A DNA stretch of 64,000 nt from Ignavibacteria bacterium RIFOXYB12_FULL_35_14. GTDB lineage: Bacteria; Bacteroidota; Ignavibacteria; Ignavibacteriales; Ignavibacteriaceae. The notes below the pieces were generated by a model that was given only the letters and a program-made list of their open reading frames with translations, did not search any database and was not told where the DNA came from. The translations under genes were made by a program, and so were the position numbers. This document shows positions 9,648 to 20,000 of the stretch, piece after piece. Where the stretch lies: positions 1 to 64,000 of the forward strand of contig MHAR01000028.1 in NCBI GenBank assembly GCA_001803045.1. Reading direction: 5' to 3'. Numbering within the stretch: the stretch's first letter is position 1; each line of letters starts with the position of its first letter.

Positions 9648-11804
9648 GTGAATTTATTTAAAGTGTCATTCCTGATTCTGATTGTCTCGCTTTTTCTCTG
9701 CGAGAAAAGTGATCCGCAGGTGACGGTGCATGATGAATTTTTAAAACTCAATGCAAAAACAAACGATCCGCTCTTTACAAATTACGCGGCTGCAATTTCA
9801 CGGTCGCGGTTTTTTGCCGATAAATCATACTTTATGAACTATTTCACTTCAGACAAACCGATCACATACTCCAGTCAATATGCCGGAGATTTCACTGTGA
9901 TTTGGAAAGTGAACAATATGGTGATCAGCAACATTCGTGATTATGCAAAACAACCTGTTGTGATTGCATCATTCCCTGATATGGCTATATTGGAGTATGA
10001 ACCGTTCCAAAACATAAAAGTTCAAGAAGTATTTTTCGTCTATACTTCAGGGTCTGCAATTATAGAGCTTACATTCGAAAATACCGGCAACATTCCGTAC
10101 GATATTATGCTTTATTCGCTGGTTTACATGCCGGAAGATTCGATGCAAATTATGCAATATGATGAATCAAATCAGGGTTATGTTTTTACGCATCATGAAC
10201 CTTACGAACGATTGCACAGCAATCTGTATAAAGAACGCGGTTATCCATCTAATTTTCTGAACTTGCTTTCCTGTAATACTTCTCTTCAAAGTTACGGTGC
10301 TTATAATGTGTGCGATCTCGATCAATTTTATTTTGACATAAAACGTTTGAGCAAAGTCCACGAAAATGTTATTGCACTTAATGAACAAAAAAGTGGACTT
10401 GTTAATATAGCAGCGCTGCAAAAAAATATAAAACTTCAACCAAGAGAAAAAACATCCGTCCGTTTTATAAGATCGGTTCAAGATGAACGAAGTCCTGAAA
10501 GTGAATTGATAACGGATTCAAAATCTGCTAAGACAATTGAGCTACAAAAATATGTGGATGAGAATATTGAGTTATTCAAAACTATTCCACGAATACAATT
10601 TAAAACAGCTAAAGAAAAGATAGTCTACATCGGTGCGTTTAATCTTGTGCGCCAATGCATGCTTCCTCCCAGCGGACAAACACCCCATAATTTTTATGTT
10701 TTTTCACGTAATCCTGTATGGGGCTGGGGGCATGGGCATCAAGTAATGCATGAATCACTCTCGATGATTCCTTATGCGTATCTCGATCCAATATCAGCGC
10801 AGGCATCTCAACGGGTTTATATCGAACAGCAATATGAAGATGGATTGATAGCTTATCGCCATGGACCCCGCGGACCTCAAGTTTATCCGCATGAAGGAAT
10901 CCCTTCAACTTCAGCGCCGTTTTTTTCGTGGACTAATTGGGAAATTTATAGTGTAAGCAAAGATAAAATATTCTTAAAAGAAAGTTATGACGCCGGCTCG
11001 AAGTACATCCGCTACCTCGAAAAAGAACGGGATCAGGATCAGGACGGAATGTATGAATGGGGACCGTATGGAATAATAGAAAATGTTCGTGACGGTTGGA
11101 ATGTAGTCTTTCAATTATTTTCTGAAGGAACGGATGAAGGAAGAGATATTTCCCACGAACTTGATGTTCTCGACTTGACATCAGAAGTTGCAAATGAAAT
11201 GTTTTATCTCAAATCTATGGCAAAGGAGTTAAAAGATACTGCCGGCATTCGCGAGTGGACAGAAAAATTTGATAAAACTGCAAAGCTTATCAATAAATAT
11301 ATGTGGGACAAAAAGGATAAATTTTATTATAACGTCTCGATGGCAGATAACTCGTTTGAGTTTGAAGGGGCTAGTTTAAAACGAAAAGAACTGATCGGCT
11401 TTTTACCGATGTGGGCGCGCGTTGCAACCCAAGAGCAAGCAAGTGAACTTGTTAAGCATTTAACAAACGATAAATCATTCTGGCGGAAATATGGAATTCC
11501 CACTTTAGCTGCTGATGATCCGAATTATACACCGTTCATTGACGGCTGCTGTCGCTGGAATGGAGCTGTATGGCTGCTTTGGGATTATATGGTAATGGTA
11601 GGATTAAATAATTATGGATACGACAAACTTGCGCGGCAAGTTGCTGATAAAATGATGCTTGCCGTAACAACACAGCTTGAAACAAATCATCATTTCTGGG
11701 AATCATATAGTCCGGATTATCCAGTGCAGGAAAGCCCGTCAAATTATATATGGGATTCCATTATGGCGAAAGTATTGATTGAAATGTATACGAAGAACCG
11801 ATAA
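9648..11804 (+). CDS. Exported GH63-like (alpha/alpha)6-barrel glycosidase, paralogue of the 6527 gene
   Basis: I place the start at GTG 9648 rather than ATG 9642, because AAAGGAG at 9634-9640 lies one base from the ATG but seven from the GTG. The product is then 718 residues with an N-terminal hydrophobic signal (VNLFKVSFLILIVSLFLC). It shares with the upstream protein the opening NAKTNDPLFTNYAAAISRS, the barrel motif WGWGHGHQVMHESL, WRKYGIPTLAADD, NGAVWLLWDYM and FWESYSPD. The Glu of FWESYSPD fits the GH63 general base. It lacks the inserted module and Fn3 domain of its neighbour. An exo-glycosidase acting outside the cytoplasm is likely; substrate unknown. 26 bases separate it from galT. 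Confidence 0.7.
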   Translation: MNLFKVSFLILIVSLFLCEKSDPQVTVHDEFLKLNAKTNDPLFTNYAAAISRSRFFADKSYFMNYFTSDKPITYSSQYAGDFTVIWKVNNMVISNIRDYAKQPVVIASFPDMAILEYEPFQNIKVQEVFFVYTSGSAIIELTFENTGNIPYDIMLYSLVYMPEDSMQIMQYDESNQGYVFTHHEPYERLHSNLYKERGYPSNFLNLLSCNTSLQSYGAYNVCDLDQFYFDIKRLSKVHENVIALNEQKSGLVNIAALQKNIKLQPREKTSVRFIRSVQDERSPESELITDSKSAKTIELQKYVDENIELFKTIPRIQFKTAKEKIVYIGAFNLVRQCMLPPSGQTPHNFYVFSRNPVWGWGHGHQVMHESLSMIPYAYLDPISAQASQRVYIEQQYEDGLIAYRHGPRGPQVYPHEGIPSTSAPFFSWTNWEIYSVSKDKIFLKESYDAGSKYIRYLEKERDQDQDGMYEWGPYGIIENVRDGWNVVFQLFSEGTDEGRDISHELDVLDLTSEVANEMFYLKSMAKELKDTAGIREWTEKFDKTAKLINKYMWDKKDKFYYNVSMADNSFEFEGASLKRKELIGFLPMWARVATQEQASELVKHLTNDKSFWRKYGIPTLAADDPNYTPFIDGCCRWNGAVWLLWDYMVMVGLNNYGYDKLARQVADKMMLAVTTQLETNHHFWESYSPDYPVQESPSNYIWDSIMAKVLIEMYTKNR

Positions 11805-11830
11805 TAATGTCTTAATAGGATAGAATTAAT

Positions 11831-12871
11831 TTGAAACTCAACAAACACACACATCGTCGGTACAATATACTTTCAGGAGAATGGATTCTTGTATCGCCTC
11901 ACCGAGCAGAAAGACCGTGGAGTGGTCAAGAAGAAAAAGTACAAGAACAGAAACTGCTGGCATACGATTCAGCTTGTTATCTTTGTCCGGGGAATGAGCG
12001 AGCCAATGGTATTCGTAATCCGGAATATGATTCGGTCTACTCTTTTACAAATGATTTCCCTGCATTGTTTCCGGACACTTCTTTAGATGAATTCAGTTCA
12101 GATATTCTTCTTATTGCTCGTGGCGAATCGGGAACTTGTAAAGTTGTTTGTTTTTCCCCTCAGCACGATGTAACGCTTCCCGAATTGCCTGTTGAACAAA
12201 TTCAAAAAGTTGTTGATATCTGGACGGAAGAATACCGTGCTTTCGCTTCTGATCCCAAAATAAATTATGTACAAATATTTGAAAACAAAGGTGCAGCAAT
12301 GGGGTGCAGTAATCCGCATCCGCATTCCCAGCTTTGGGCGCAAAATTCTATCCCGGTAGAACCAGCCAAAGAACTTACTCAATTCGCTAATTATTATTCC
12401 GAAAAATCGAAATGTCTTGTGTGCGATTATCTTGTTTTGGAACAAAAACTACAAGAACGTTTCGTATGTGATAATGAAGATTTTATTGCGCTTGTTCCGT
12501 TTTGGGCGGTCTGGCCATTTGAAACGATAATCCTTTCAAAAATACATTTTGGAAGTTTGATGGAACTAAACGAAAAAGAAAAAATATCGTACGCGGATAT
12601 TTTAAAACGCTTGACGACAAGATACGACAATCTATTTAACGTGTCGTTTCCTTATTCAGCCGGCATTCACCAGTCGCCCACCGATAAAAATGAACATCCC
12701 GAATGGCATTTTCATATGCATTTTTATCCGCCGTTACTCCGTTCGGCAACAGTAAAAAAATTTATGGTAGGATATGAAATGCTGGCGAATCCTCAGCGGG
12801 ATATTACGGCCGAATTTAGTGCGGAACGTTTACGCAATAGTTCTGAAATTCATTACAAACATCGAAAGTAA
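11831..12871 (+). CDS. galT: Galactose-1-phosphate uridylyltransferase
   Basis: Catalyses the exchange of UDP between UDP-glucose and galactose-1-phosphate in the cytoplasmic Leloir pathway. The 346-residue product begins at TTG 11831 and has the family landmarks: [17 protein letters not shown] at the N-terminus, the CYLCPGN zinc/structural cysteines, NPHPHSQLWA containing the HPH nucleophile motif, and EWHFHMHFYPP near the C-terminus. Length equals that of typical bacterial class I GalT. A second, broken copy lies at 27828, directly after galK, so the intact copy here is probably the working partner of that kinase. Start choice is supported because the conserved N-terminal block begins only about nine residues in. 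Confidence 0.95.
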   Translation: MKLNKHTHRRYNILSGEWILVSPHRAERPWSGQEEKVQEQKLLAYDSACYLCPGNERANGIRNPEYDSVYSFTNDFPALFPDTSLDEFSSDILLIARGESGTCKVVCFSPQHDVTLPELPVEQIQKVVDIWTEEYRAFASDPKINYVQIFENKGAAMGCSNPHPHSQLWAQNSIPVEPAKELTQFANYYSEKSKCLVCDYLVLEQKLQERFVCDNEDFIALVPFWAVWPFETIILSKIHFGSLMELNEKEKISYADILKRLTTRYDNLFNVSFPYSAGIHQSPTDKNEHPEWHFHMHFYPPLLRSATVKKFMVGYEMLANPQRDITAEFSAERLRNSSEIHYKHRK

Positions 12872-12883
12872 TCTGAGACAGTT

Positions 12884-14869
12884 ATGAAAAACATTTTATG
12901 GTTATTTAGTATTTTTTTGTTAATCGTTTGTACGACAAAGGTATTTGCACAAAACAAAAATTATGTTTCTAACCGCCAACCACTTATCAAAAATCCATTT
13001 ATCCAGCTTCCTATCGGATCGATCTCTCCAAAAGGATGGCTGTTGCAGCAGTTCAAACTTTCTGCAATTGGAATGACTGGGCGCCTCGATGAAATCTGGA
13101 AAGATGTCGGTCCCGATAACGGATGGCTTGGTGGAAAGGGAGATCCATGGGAACGGGGACCATACTGGTTGGACGGTTTAGTACCTCTTGCCTACACATT
13201 AAAAGATCCAATCCTCATCAAGAAAGCCCAAGCATGGATAGAATGGAGTTTGAAAACACAAAGATCGGATGGATATTTTGGACCTCAGAGAGACACCACA
13301 AGAAAATTTTCCGACAAAGAACGCTGGCAGGCATGGATGGAAAAAAGCAAAGAAGATTGGTGGCCCCACATGATAATGTTGAAAGTCATGCAGCAATACT
13401 ATGATGCGACAAACGATAAACGCGTTTTGAAATTCATGCATAAATATTTCCAATACCAGCAATTGCAATTACCTACAAAGCCACTTTCGTATTGGTCACA
13501 TTGGGCAAGATCTCGCGGTGGAGAGAATCTGCAAAGTATCTACTGGCTCTATAACAGAACAGGAAAGGTATGGCTGCTTGATCTTGCACAGATTGTATTT
13601 TCTCAAACCGAAGATTGGACGGGAATGTTTGAATCCGGTGATCCAAAATACTGGCATGGGGTGAACACGGGAATGGGAATAAAGCAGCCCGGAGTCTATT
13701 ACCAGCAGTCAAAAGACGAGCGTCACATCAAAGCAGTAAAAAAAGGGATTGCTGATTTGATGAAATATCATGGTCAGGTAAACGGAATGTTCTCGGGAGA
13801 TGAAATTTTACATGGGACGGATCCTTCTCACGGAACAGAATTATGCACTGTTGTAGAATATATGTTCAGTCTTGAAACTTTGCTGCAAATAACCGGCGAT
13901 TTAGAGTTTGCAGAGATATTGGAAAAACTTGCTTTCAATGCATTACCTGCCGGTATTGAACCGGACTTTACAGGGCGGCAATATTATCAAACCCCAAACC
14001 AGATAGTCTGTGATACTTTATACCAGAACTTCAATACAAGGCACTGGGGAACTCATCTCTTCGGACTCGAAGATGGATATGGCTGTTGCACGGCAAACTA
14101 TCATCAAGGATGGCCAAAGTTCACAAGTCAATTGTGGCTTGCAACGCAGGATAATGGGCTTGCAATTATGACCTACGCTCCATCGGAAGTATCTGCGAAA
14201 GTTGGCAATGGAATCGCCGTAAATTTTGTAGAAGAAACAAATTATCCGTTTGATGAAAAGATTCTGCTGAAATATACAGGAACAAAAGATGTTGAATTTC
14301 CTCTCTATCTTCGTATTCCGTCATGGTGCAGCTCTGCTACGATCAGCATAAATAGAATTCCACAAAATTCCCGTAAAGCAGGTTCTCTTGAAAAAATATC
14401 CAGAAAATGGAAAAATGGAGATGTTGTTGAAATTATTTTTCCGATGGAAGTCCGGTTATCAAAATGGCATGAAGAAACGATTGGAGTGGAGCGTGGTCCG
14501 TTAGTGTACGCATTAAAGATGAGTGAAGAATGGAGAAAAATAAAGGGGATAGAACCTTACGCAACGTATGGAATTTATTCTAACGATCCGTGGAATTATG
14601 GATTGATCATCGGCGATGAAAACGAACCTGATTCCAGTTTTACGTTTCAAAAAAATGACATGCAGCTTCAACCGTTTGTTGCAAATGCCGCTCCATTAAC
14701 ATTAAGAGTTAAAGCAAAACGTATTCCTGAATGGCAGCAATATGGCGGTGTAGCCGGTCCGGTACCGTGGAGTCCGATCCGTTCGAAAGAACCTGTTGAG
14801 GAAGTTACATTGATTCCGTATGGCTGCACAAAACTGCGGATCGCACAATTTCCTGTAATAGAAAAATAA
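12884..14869 (+). CDS. GH127-family beta-L-arabinofuranosidase-like exported enzyme (DUF1680)
   Basis: Predicted 661 residues with signal peptide 1-22 (cut after VFAQ). The opening PFIQLPIGSISPKGWLLQQ and the block VEYMFSLETLLQITGD...LAFNALPA are hallmarks of DUF1680/GH127. The zinc-thiolate centre known from Bifidobacterium HypBA1 (Glu338, Cys340, Cys417, Cys418) is matched by Glu319, Cys321, Cys401 and Cys402 here; the second cysteine pair includes the nucleophile. Glu307 in SGDEILHG is a candidate acid/base. Known members remove beta-L-arabinofuranose, for instance from hydroxyproline-linked arabino-oligosaccharides of plant extensin, although related families act on other linkages. Starts 13 bases after galT, so likely cotranscribed. 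Confidence 0.85.
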   Translation: MKNILWLFSIFLLIVCTTKVFAQNKNYVSNRQPLIKNPFIQLPIGSISPKGWLLQQFKLSAIGMTGRLDEIWKDVGPDNGWLGGKGDPWERGPYWLDGLVPLAYTLKDPILIKKAQAWIEWSLKTQRSDGYFGPQRDTTRKFSDKERWQAWMEKSKEDWWPHMIMLKVMQQYYDATNDKRVLKFMHKYFQYQQLQLPTKPLSYWSHWARSRGGENLQSIYWLYNRTGKVWLLDLAQIVFSQTEDWTGMFESGDPKYWHGVNTGMGIKQPGVYYQQSKDERHIKAVKKGIADLMKYHGQVNGMFSGDEILHGTDPSHGTELCTVVEYMFSLETLLQITGDLEFAEILEKLAFNALPAGIEPDFTGRQYYQTPNQIVCDTLYQNFNTRHWGTHLFGLEDGYGCCTANYHQGWPKFTSQLWLATQDNGLAIMTYAPSEVSAKVGNGIAVNFVEETNYPFDEKILLKYTGTKDVEFPLYLRIPSWCSSATISINRIPQNSRKAGSLEKISRKWKNGDVVEIIFPMEVRLSKWHEETIGVERGPLVYALKMSEEWRKIKGIEPYATYGIYSNDPWNYGLIIGDENEPDSSFTFQKNDMQLQPFVANAAPLTLRVKAKRIPEWQQYGGVAGPVPWSPIRSKEPVEEVTLIPYGCTKLRIAQFPVIEK

Positions 14870-14917
14870 GATGCAATTAGTAATCGATTATCATAAATAT
14901 GTAAATAAGGATTTGAT

Positions 14918-16990
14918 ATGAAAAGACGCAAACACTATTTAATATTGTTTATTCTCTTCGTATGCGCAGTAGTAACACAGGCGCAGATAGTACAGCTTCG
15001 TACAGTTGATATAGGAGCGCTATGGAAAGCCGGAAAGGCACACCCAAATTTTGTTCCGGCATATTCCGGCGATACCTTAAAACCGTTTGACGGCAACCCG
15101 TTTAATGCATTAGAAATGTTGAATACAGATTCTCTGATTCTAACCGTTCAATTTGATTCAGCAATCAGTATTGAAAAAGCAAAAACATATTTTTGGCATA
15201 ATGCTGAATGGTTTCTCGAATCTGCTAATTCACTTACCGACTTAAATTCAAAATTAGGGACATACTCATTACTTGTTCCTAAAAAGTCGGCAAATAGTTT
15301 TCAATGGGATTCTTCCGCATTTGCTAAGAAAGAAGTTTCGTTAATACGGTTGTCAATAAAAAATCCTTCTGATTCAACTATTCGCTTCGGTGAATTAGTC
15401 TTAGAAGGAAGTATCACATTCACGAAGTTTATTATTTTACCTCAACCGATTCAAATTATTCCCAACACATCTCTGCAATTGCAACTGAAGATTCAAGATG
15501 AACAAGGGAATTTCCATTCAAATTTTATTTCTTCACCGATTTTATGGGAATCTTCTAACCATTCAATTGCAACCGTGGATGAATTTGGTAAAGTTTCCGC
15601 ATTTGCTCTGGGAGAATGTGAGATCACCGTGCGGACTCTGGACAACAAACTAAAAGGTTTTGCTCCGCTGATGGTTGTGCAAGATTTCCGTTCAACAAAA
15701 GTAAAACCGATGACAGTGAAAGTAGCATTGGTCATTCAGGATCCGTGGCTGCCATCGAGCAATCGAATTCATGAAGAATTTGGCTGGCGGGACCCGAAGC
15801 AGTTGTCGAATAAACTTGTGTTTCATTTTAAAGAAGCGACGGACAGTGTCGTGAATTTTCAATTCGTGGAGATCATTGATGCAAACATTCTCTTCACTCG
15901 CTTTTACGGAAACTTTCTTAGCGTTACCCAATATGTTGAACTGCTCAAAGAACCCGGATGGAAAACACTGCGCGCAGCTGAAGATTCAGGACAGATCTGG
16001 TTCGATTACCGCGAAATGGTGAAATACTATCATTTTGATGAGAAGAGAAACAATAACTCCATTGATGAGGTGTGGGTGTTTGCCGCTCCATTCCTCGGCA
16101 TGTATGAATCGCAACTGATGGGACCCAAGGCATTCTGGTGGAACTCTCCTCCTATTAAAGACGGAACAGCATTGAATAAACTTCTTTCCGTGATGGGATT
16201 GAATTACGAACGCGGCGTTGACCAAGCGTTTCACAGTTTTGGACATCGCGTAGAGAGCGCTCTTGCATATGCATATTTTGAAGCCACGGGACTTAATTGG
16301 AATTCTACAAGGACTAATCCAACTCCGTGGGATCTATTTACGAGGATAGAGAAAGATATGCCAGGTGAGGCGCACGTCGGCAATGTTCATTTTCCACCGA
16401 ACGGTGCTCACGATTACGATTATGGTAATTCAACTATAGTGAAGTCGTTTGCCGAAAACTGGTACCGTTATCCCTATCTTCTCGATCAAAGTAGTCAGGT
16501 GAATGTAGCTACGTGGCTTTACACTCCAGGAGAACCACTCGCCGAAGGACAGGATCATTTAGGGTTCTTGCGATGGTGGTACGGTCATATTCCAAGATAT
16601 GAAGGTGTAAGTAATGGAGTGTTGAACAATTGGTGGCATTATGTTGTGGATTATGAAGCTGCGGTTGCACTTGCAAAAAGTACACATCCGGTTGGTCTGC
16701 GTGAAGAAAATTCTCTTAATCCGCCGCGAAAGTTTGGACTTGAACAGAACTATCCAAATCCGTTTAATCCTTCAACAGTTATAAACTATTCATTGGAGAA
16801 TCCGTCACATGTTTCGGTAAAGATATTTAATATGCTTGGAAAGGAAGTAGCTACATTGATTGATAAGATAATGAGTCTCGGACAACACAACGTTCAATGG
16901 AATGCGCAAGGCTTTTCTTCCGGGGTATATTTCTATCAATTAAAAACCGGGGACATTATTCAAACTAAAAAAATGGTTTTGCTGAGATGA
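14918..16990 (+). CDS. T9SS-secreted protein of the uncharacterised HxxE / HFPPNG family, with Ig-like domain
   Basis: Predicted 690 residues: signal peptide 1-22, an N-terminal discoidin-like beta region (about 25-165), a bacterial Ig-like (Big_2) domain (about 168-255, SIATVDEFGKVSAFALG), a central domain of unknown function (about 265-590) and a T9SS sorting domain (from about 607, NYPNPFNPSTVINY). The central domain matches the protein at 2645: DEVWVFA (383-389), YERG (430-433), HRVE (443-446), HFPPNG...DYDYGN (491-504) and NWW (571-573). The conserved His/Glu/Asp set could bind metal or catalyse hydrolysis, but no function is known to me. A TGTAAATAAGGAT leader precedes this gene and also the next one. 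Confidence 0.65.
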   Translation: MKRRKHYLILFILFVCAVVTQAQIVQLRTVDIGALWKAGKAHPNFVPAYSGDTLKPFDGNPFNALEMLNTDSLILTVQFDSAISIEKAKTYFWHNAEWFLESANSLTDLNSKLGTYSLLVPKKSANSFQWDSSAFAKKEVSLIRLSIKNPSDSTIRFGELVLEGSITFTKFIILPQPIQIIPNTSLQLQLKIQDEQGNFHSNFISSPILWESSNHSIATVDEFGKVSAFALGECEITVRTLDNKLKGFAPLMVVQDFRSTKVKPMTVKVALVIQDPWLPSSNRIHEEFGWRDPKQLSNKLVFHFKEATDSVVNFQFVEIIDANILFTRFYGNFLSVTQYVELLKEPGWKTLRAAEDSGQIWFDYREMVKYYHFDEKRNNNSIDEVWVFAAPFLGMYESQLMGPKAFWWNSPPIKDGTALNKLLSVMGLNYERGVDQAFHSFGHRVESALAYAYFEATGLNWNSTRTNPTPWDLFTRIEKDMPGEAHVGNVHFPPNGAHDYDYGNSTIVKSFAENWYRYPYLLDQSSQVNVATWLYTPGEPLAEGQDHLGFLRWWYGHIPRYEGVSNGVLNNWWHYVVDYEAAVALAKSTHPVGLREENSLNPPRKFGLEQNYPNPFNPSTVINYSLENPSHVSVKIFNMLGKEVATLIDKIMSLGQHNVQWNAQGFSSGVYFYQLKTGDIIQTKKMVLLR

Positions 16991-17029
16991 GAATCAACAC
17001 TCACAAAAACTGTAAATAAGGATCTGCAA

Positions 17030-20000
17030 ATGGGTAAATATTTTTTACTATTCATGCTTTTGTTCGCAGTGACAACTATAGCAATTGCTCAGCAAAAATA
17101 TTGCATTGGATATTTGACATCAGCTCTTGAGATATCTAAAGAAGATGATGCCGCAATAGCATGGTTAGATAATTCGAAGAAATTCAATTGTAAAATTATT
17201 AAAAAAGTAGAAAAAGGAAATCAGGATTTTGTTGGAACGGATGTTTTATGGATTCACCTTCCTGATTCAATTGGATTAAACAATCTACTTAAACAAAAAA
17301 ACATTCTTTCTCATTTAAATAAATATTATCAAAATGGTGGGAAAATTCTTTTCACGGATTATGCTGCTATGTTACCGAATGCCATGGGTATTGAACCTAA
17401 GAAACCGGAAATCCGTCATGATACGATTCAGAACGAATGGTTATTTGATAAGCGTGGATTTCAAGGGCATTTGGGTCATCCGCTATTTGCAGGATTTTTT
17501 GGTGGTGAGTACGTATGGGATGCCAATGAAGATCAAATAATGTCTTTTGTGGGATATTTTGGGAAAGATTTTCCGGAAAAGGGGAAAGTAATTGCCATAG
17601 ACAAGGCATACGTTTTTGTCTATGCGGAAAGAAAGATTGTGATTGAGCACTCTAATAAAAAAGGGAAAGTAATTTCAATTGGTTCAAGTATTTATTTCAG
17701 CAAGTCAAACAATCTTCGGAACAATCTTGAACATTTTATGGAGAATACGCTTCAGTATCTTGCCGGTGAAAAATTTAATGAACCCGTTACTTACTGGAAA
17801 AAATTTACTAATAAACCTATTCTTTTTACTGAAAAGAATGTCCCTATAGTTCTTTCAAAAGAAAGGGAAATGAAAAATATTCCTCACTCCGAATTGCTTT
17901 TTACTCGTTTAGAACCGCAAAATAATTATTATGAAGCTTCCGGACGTCGTGCGCTTATCATGGGAAAAGAAAATGGCGGAATTGAGGAAGTATGGGTGCA
18001 TCCATTAAGGATTCTTCGTGATTATGAGGTTGGAATTTTAACAGGTGATTCGATAACATGGTTGCAGAATTACCCGGTGAACGTTGAAATTCGCCCTGAA
18101 TCCTTTAATCGGATTTATTCGACTCCTTTCGGCGAATTGAAAGAAATTATTTTTGCTTCATTATGGAAAGCTGGAGGCATTGCTCATTATACTTCAACTT
18201 TTTCAACGAAACTTATCATTCGCTTTCGTAGCGATTTGCGTTGGATGTGGCCCTACGATGCTAATGCACTTGGGGATGTGCACTATGCTTACGATGAGAC
18301 GATGAATACCCTTCATTTAAAAGATACAACAGGGAAATTTTATTGTTTGTTTGGTGGTGATATAATTCCCTCATTAAAAATCAGTGGGCAGTTCCAAAAA
18401 ATTCAATGGTCGCCGAAAGGATTTGTAGGAACCGAAACGAATGAGAATCAAGTATATCATGCGGTTATGTATGATCTGAGTATGAAAAATAATTTCACAC
18501 TCAATTATACTTTTCTTGGAACAAATGAAGGGAAGGAAAAAGCGCTTACTGATTACCGAATACTTCTCGAAAAACCTGAAGAACAGTATGCTGAACAGGT
18601 TGTGCATACAACCGATCTTTTAAAACGCACAGTACAAGTATTTTCTCCCGATATAGAATTTAATGCGCTTTTCAAATGGGCGATTGTTGGCACAGATAAA
18701 TTTCTTGCCTATACTCCTGGACTTGGAACGGGTTTACTTGCCGGATTTGCAACCTCAGCTCACGGCTGGAATGGAGGCCATAAAAACAGTGGGCGTCCCG
18801 GCTATGCCTGGTATTTTGGGCGCGATTCAGAATGGTCCGGGTTCGCTATTAATGACTACGGCGATACAGAATTAGTGAAAGAACAACTAAAATTTTTACA
18901 ACGGTATCAGGATAGATCCGGAAAAATATTCCATGAAATCTCTACAAGCGGGGTTGTCCATTATGATGCAGCCGATGCAACTCCATTGTATATAATTCTT
19001 GCCGGTCATTATCTGCGTGCATCAGGTGATATTGAATTCATTAAAGAAAGCTGGATGCATCTTAAGAGTGCAATTGATTTTCTTTATTCAACTGATACAG
19101 ACGGTGATGGGTTGATTGAGAATACAAACGAAGGACACGGCTGGGTTGAAGGTGGTGCTTTGTTTGGAGCCCATAGTTCTTTTTATCTTTCATCGTCTTG
19201 GGGTCAAGTATTAAAGGACATGTCTTTTATTGCTGCATTAATCGGCGAAAATGACCTGGCAGCAAAATACTCTATGGATGCGAAAAAAGTTCAAAAAATA
19301 TTAAATACTGATTTTTGGAATGACTCAACTCAATTCTATAATCTCGGGAAATTGAAAGATGGAACTTATCAAACCGAACCGACCGTACTTCCAGCTGTAG
19401 GTGCGTACTTTAATTTGTTAGATGATGCTAAAGTAAAATATATGCTTGATGCTTATGCTTCAAATAGTTTTAGTACAGACTGGGGTACTCGTATTGTGAG
19501 TTCTTCTTCAAAATTATTCAAACCAACAGGATATCATTATGGAGCTGTATGGCCGCTTTTTACGGGGTGGACTGCTTTGGCGGAGTACGAGTATGGGAAC
19601 TCAGTACAAGCGTTCTCGCACTTCAATGAAAATCTTGCAATTAAAAATTTTTGGGCGCTTGGATATGTTGAAGAGGTAATGAATGGCTCAGTATATAAAC
19701 CATCAGGTGTTTGTCCACATCAGTGCTGGTCTGAAACAAATATTCTTCATCCAGCAATCACTGGCATGATTGGGTGGAAACCGAATGCGGTTGAACAAAG
19801 TGCGACACTCAAACCGAGATTCCCGCTTTCTTGGGATACTATCTCTGTTGCAGATTTACGATCAGGGAAGTCATTGCTTCAACTCTCGATGAAACGCGGA
19901 TTAAACAGAACGGTGTACTCTATCAAACTTATTGAGGGACCGGAACTAAAAGTTCAATTCTCTCCTGAAATTCCGGATGGGATGAAAATTAAAAAGGCAT

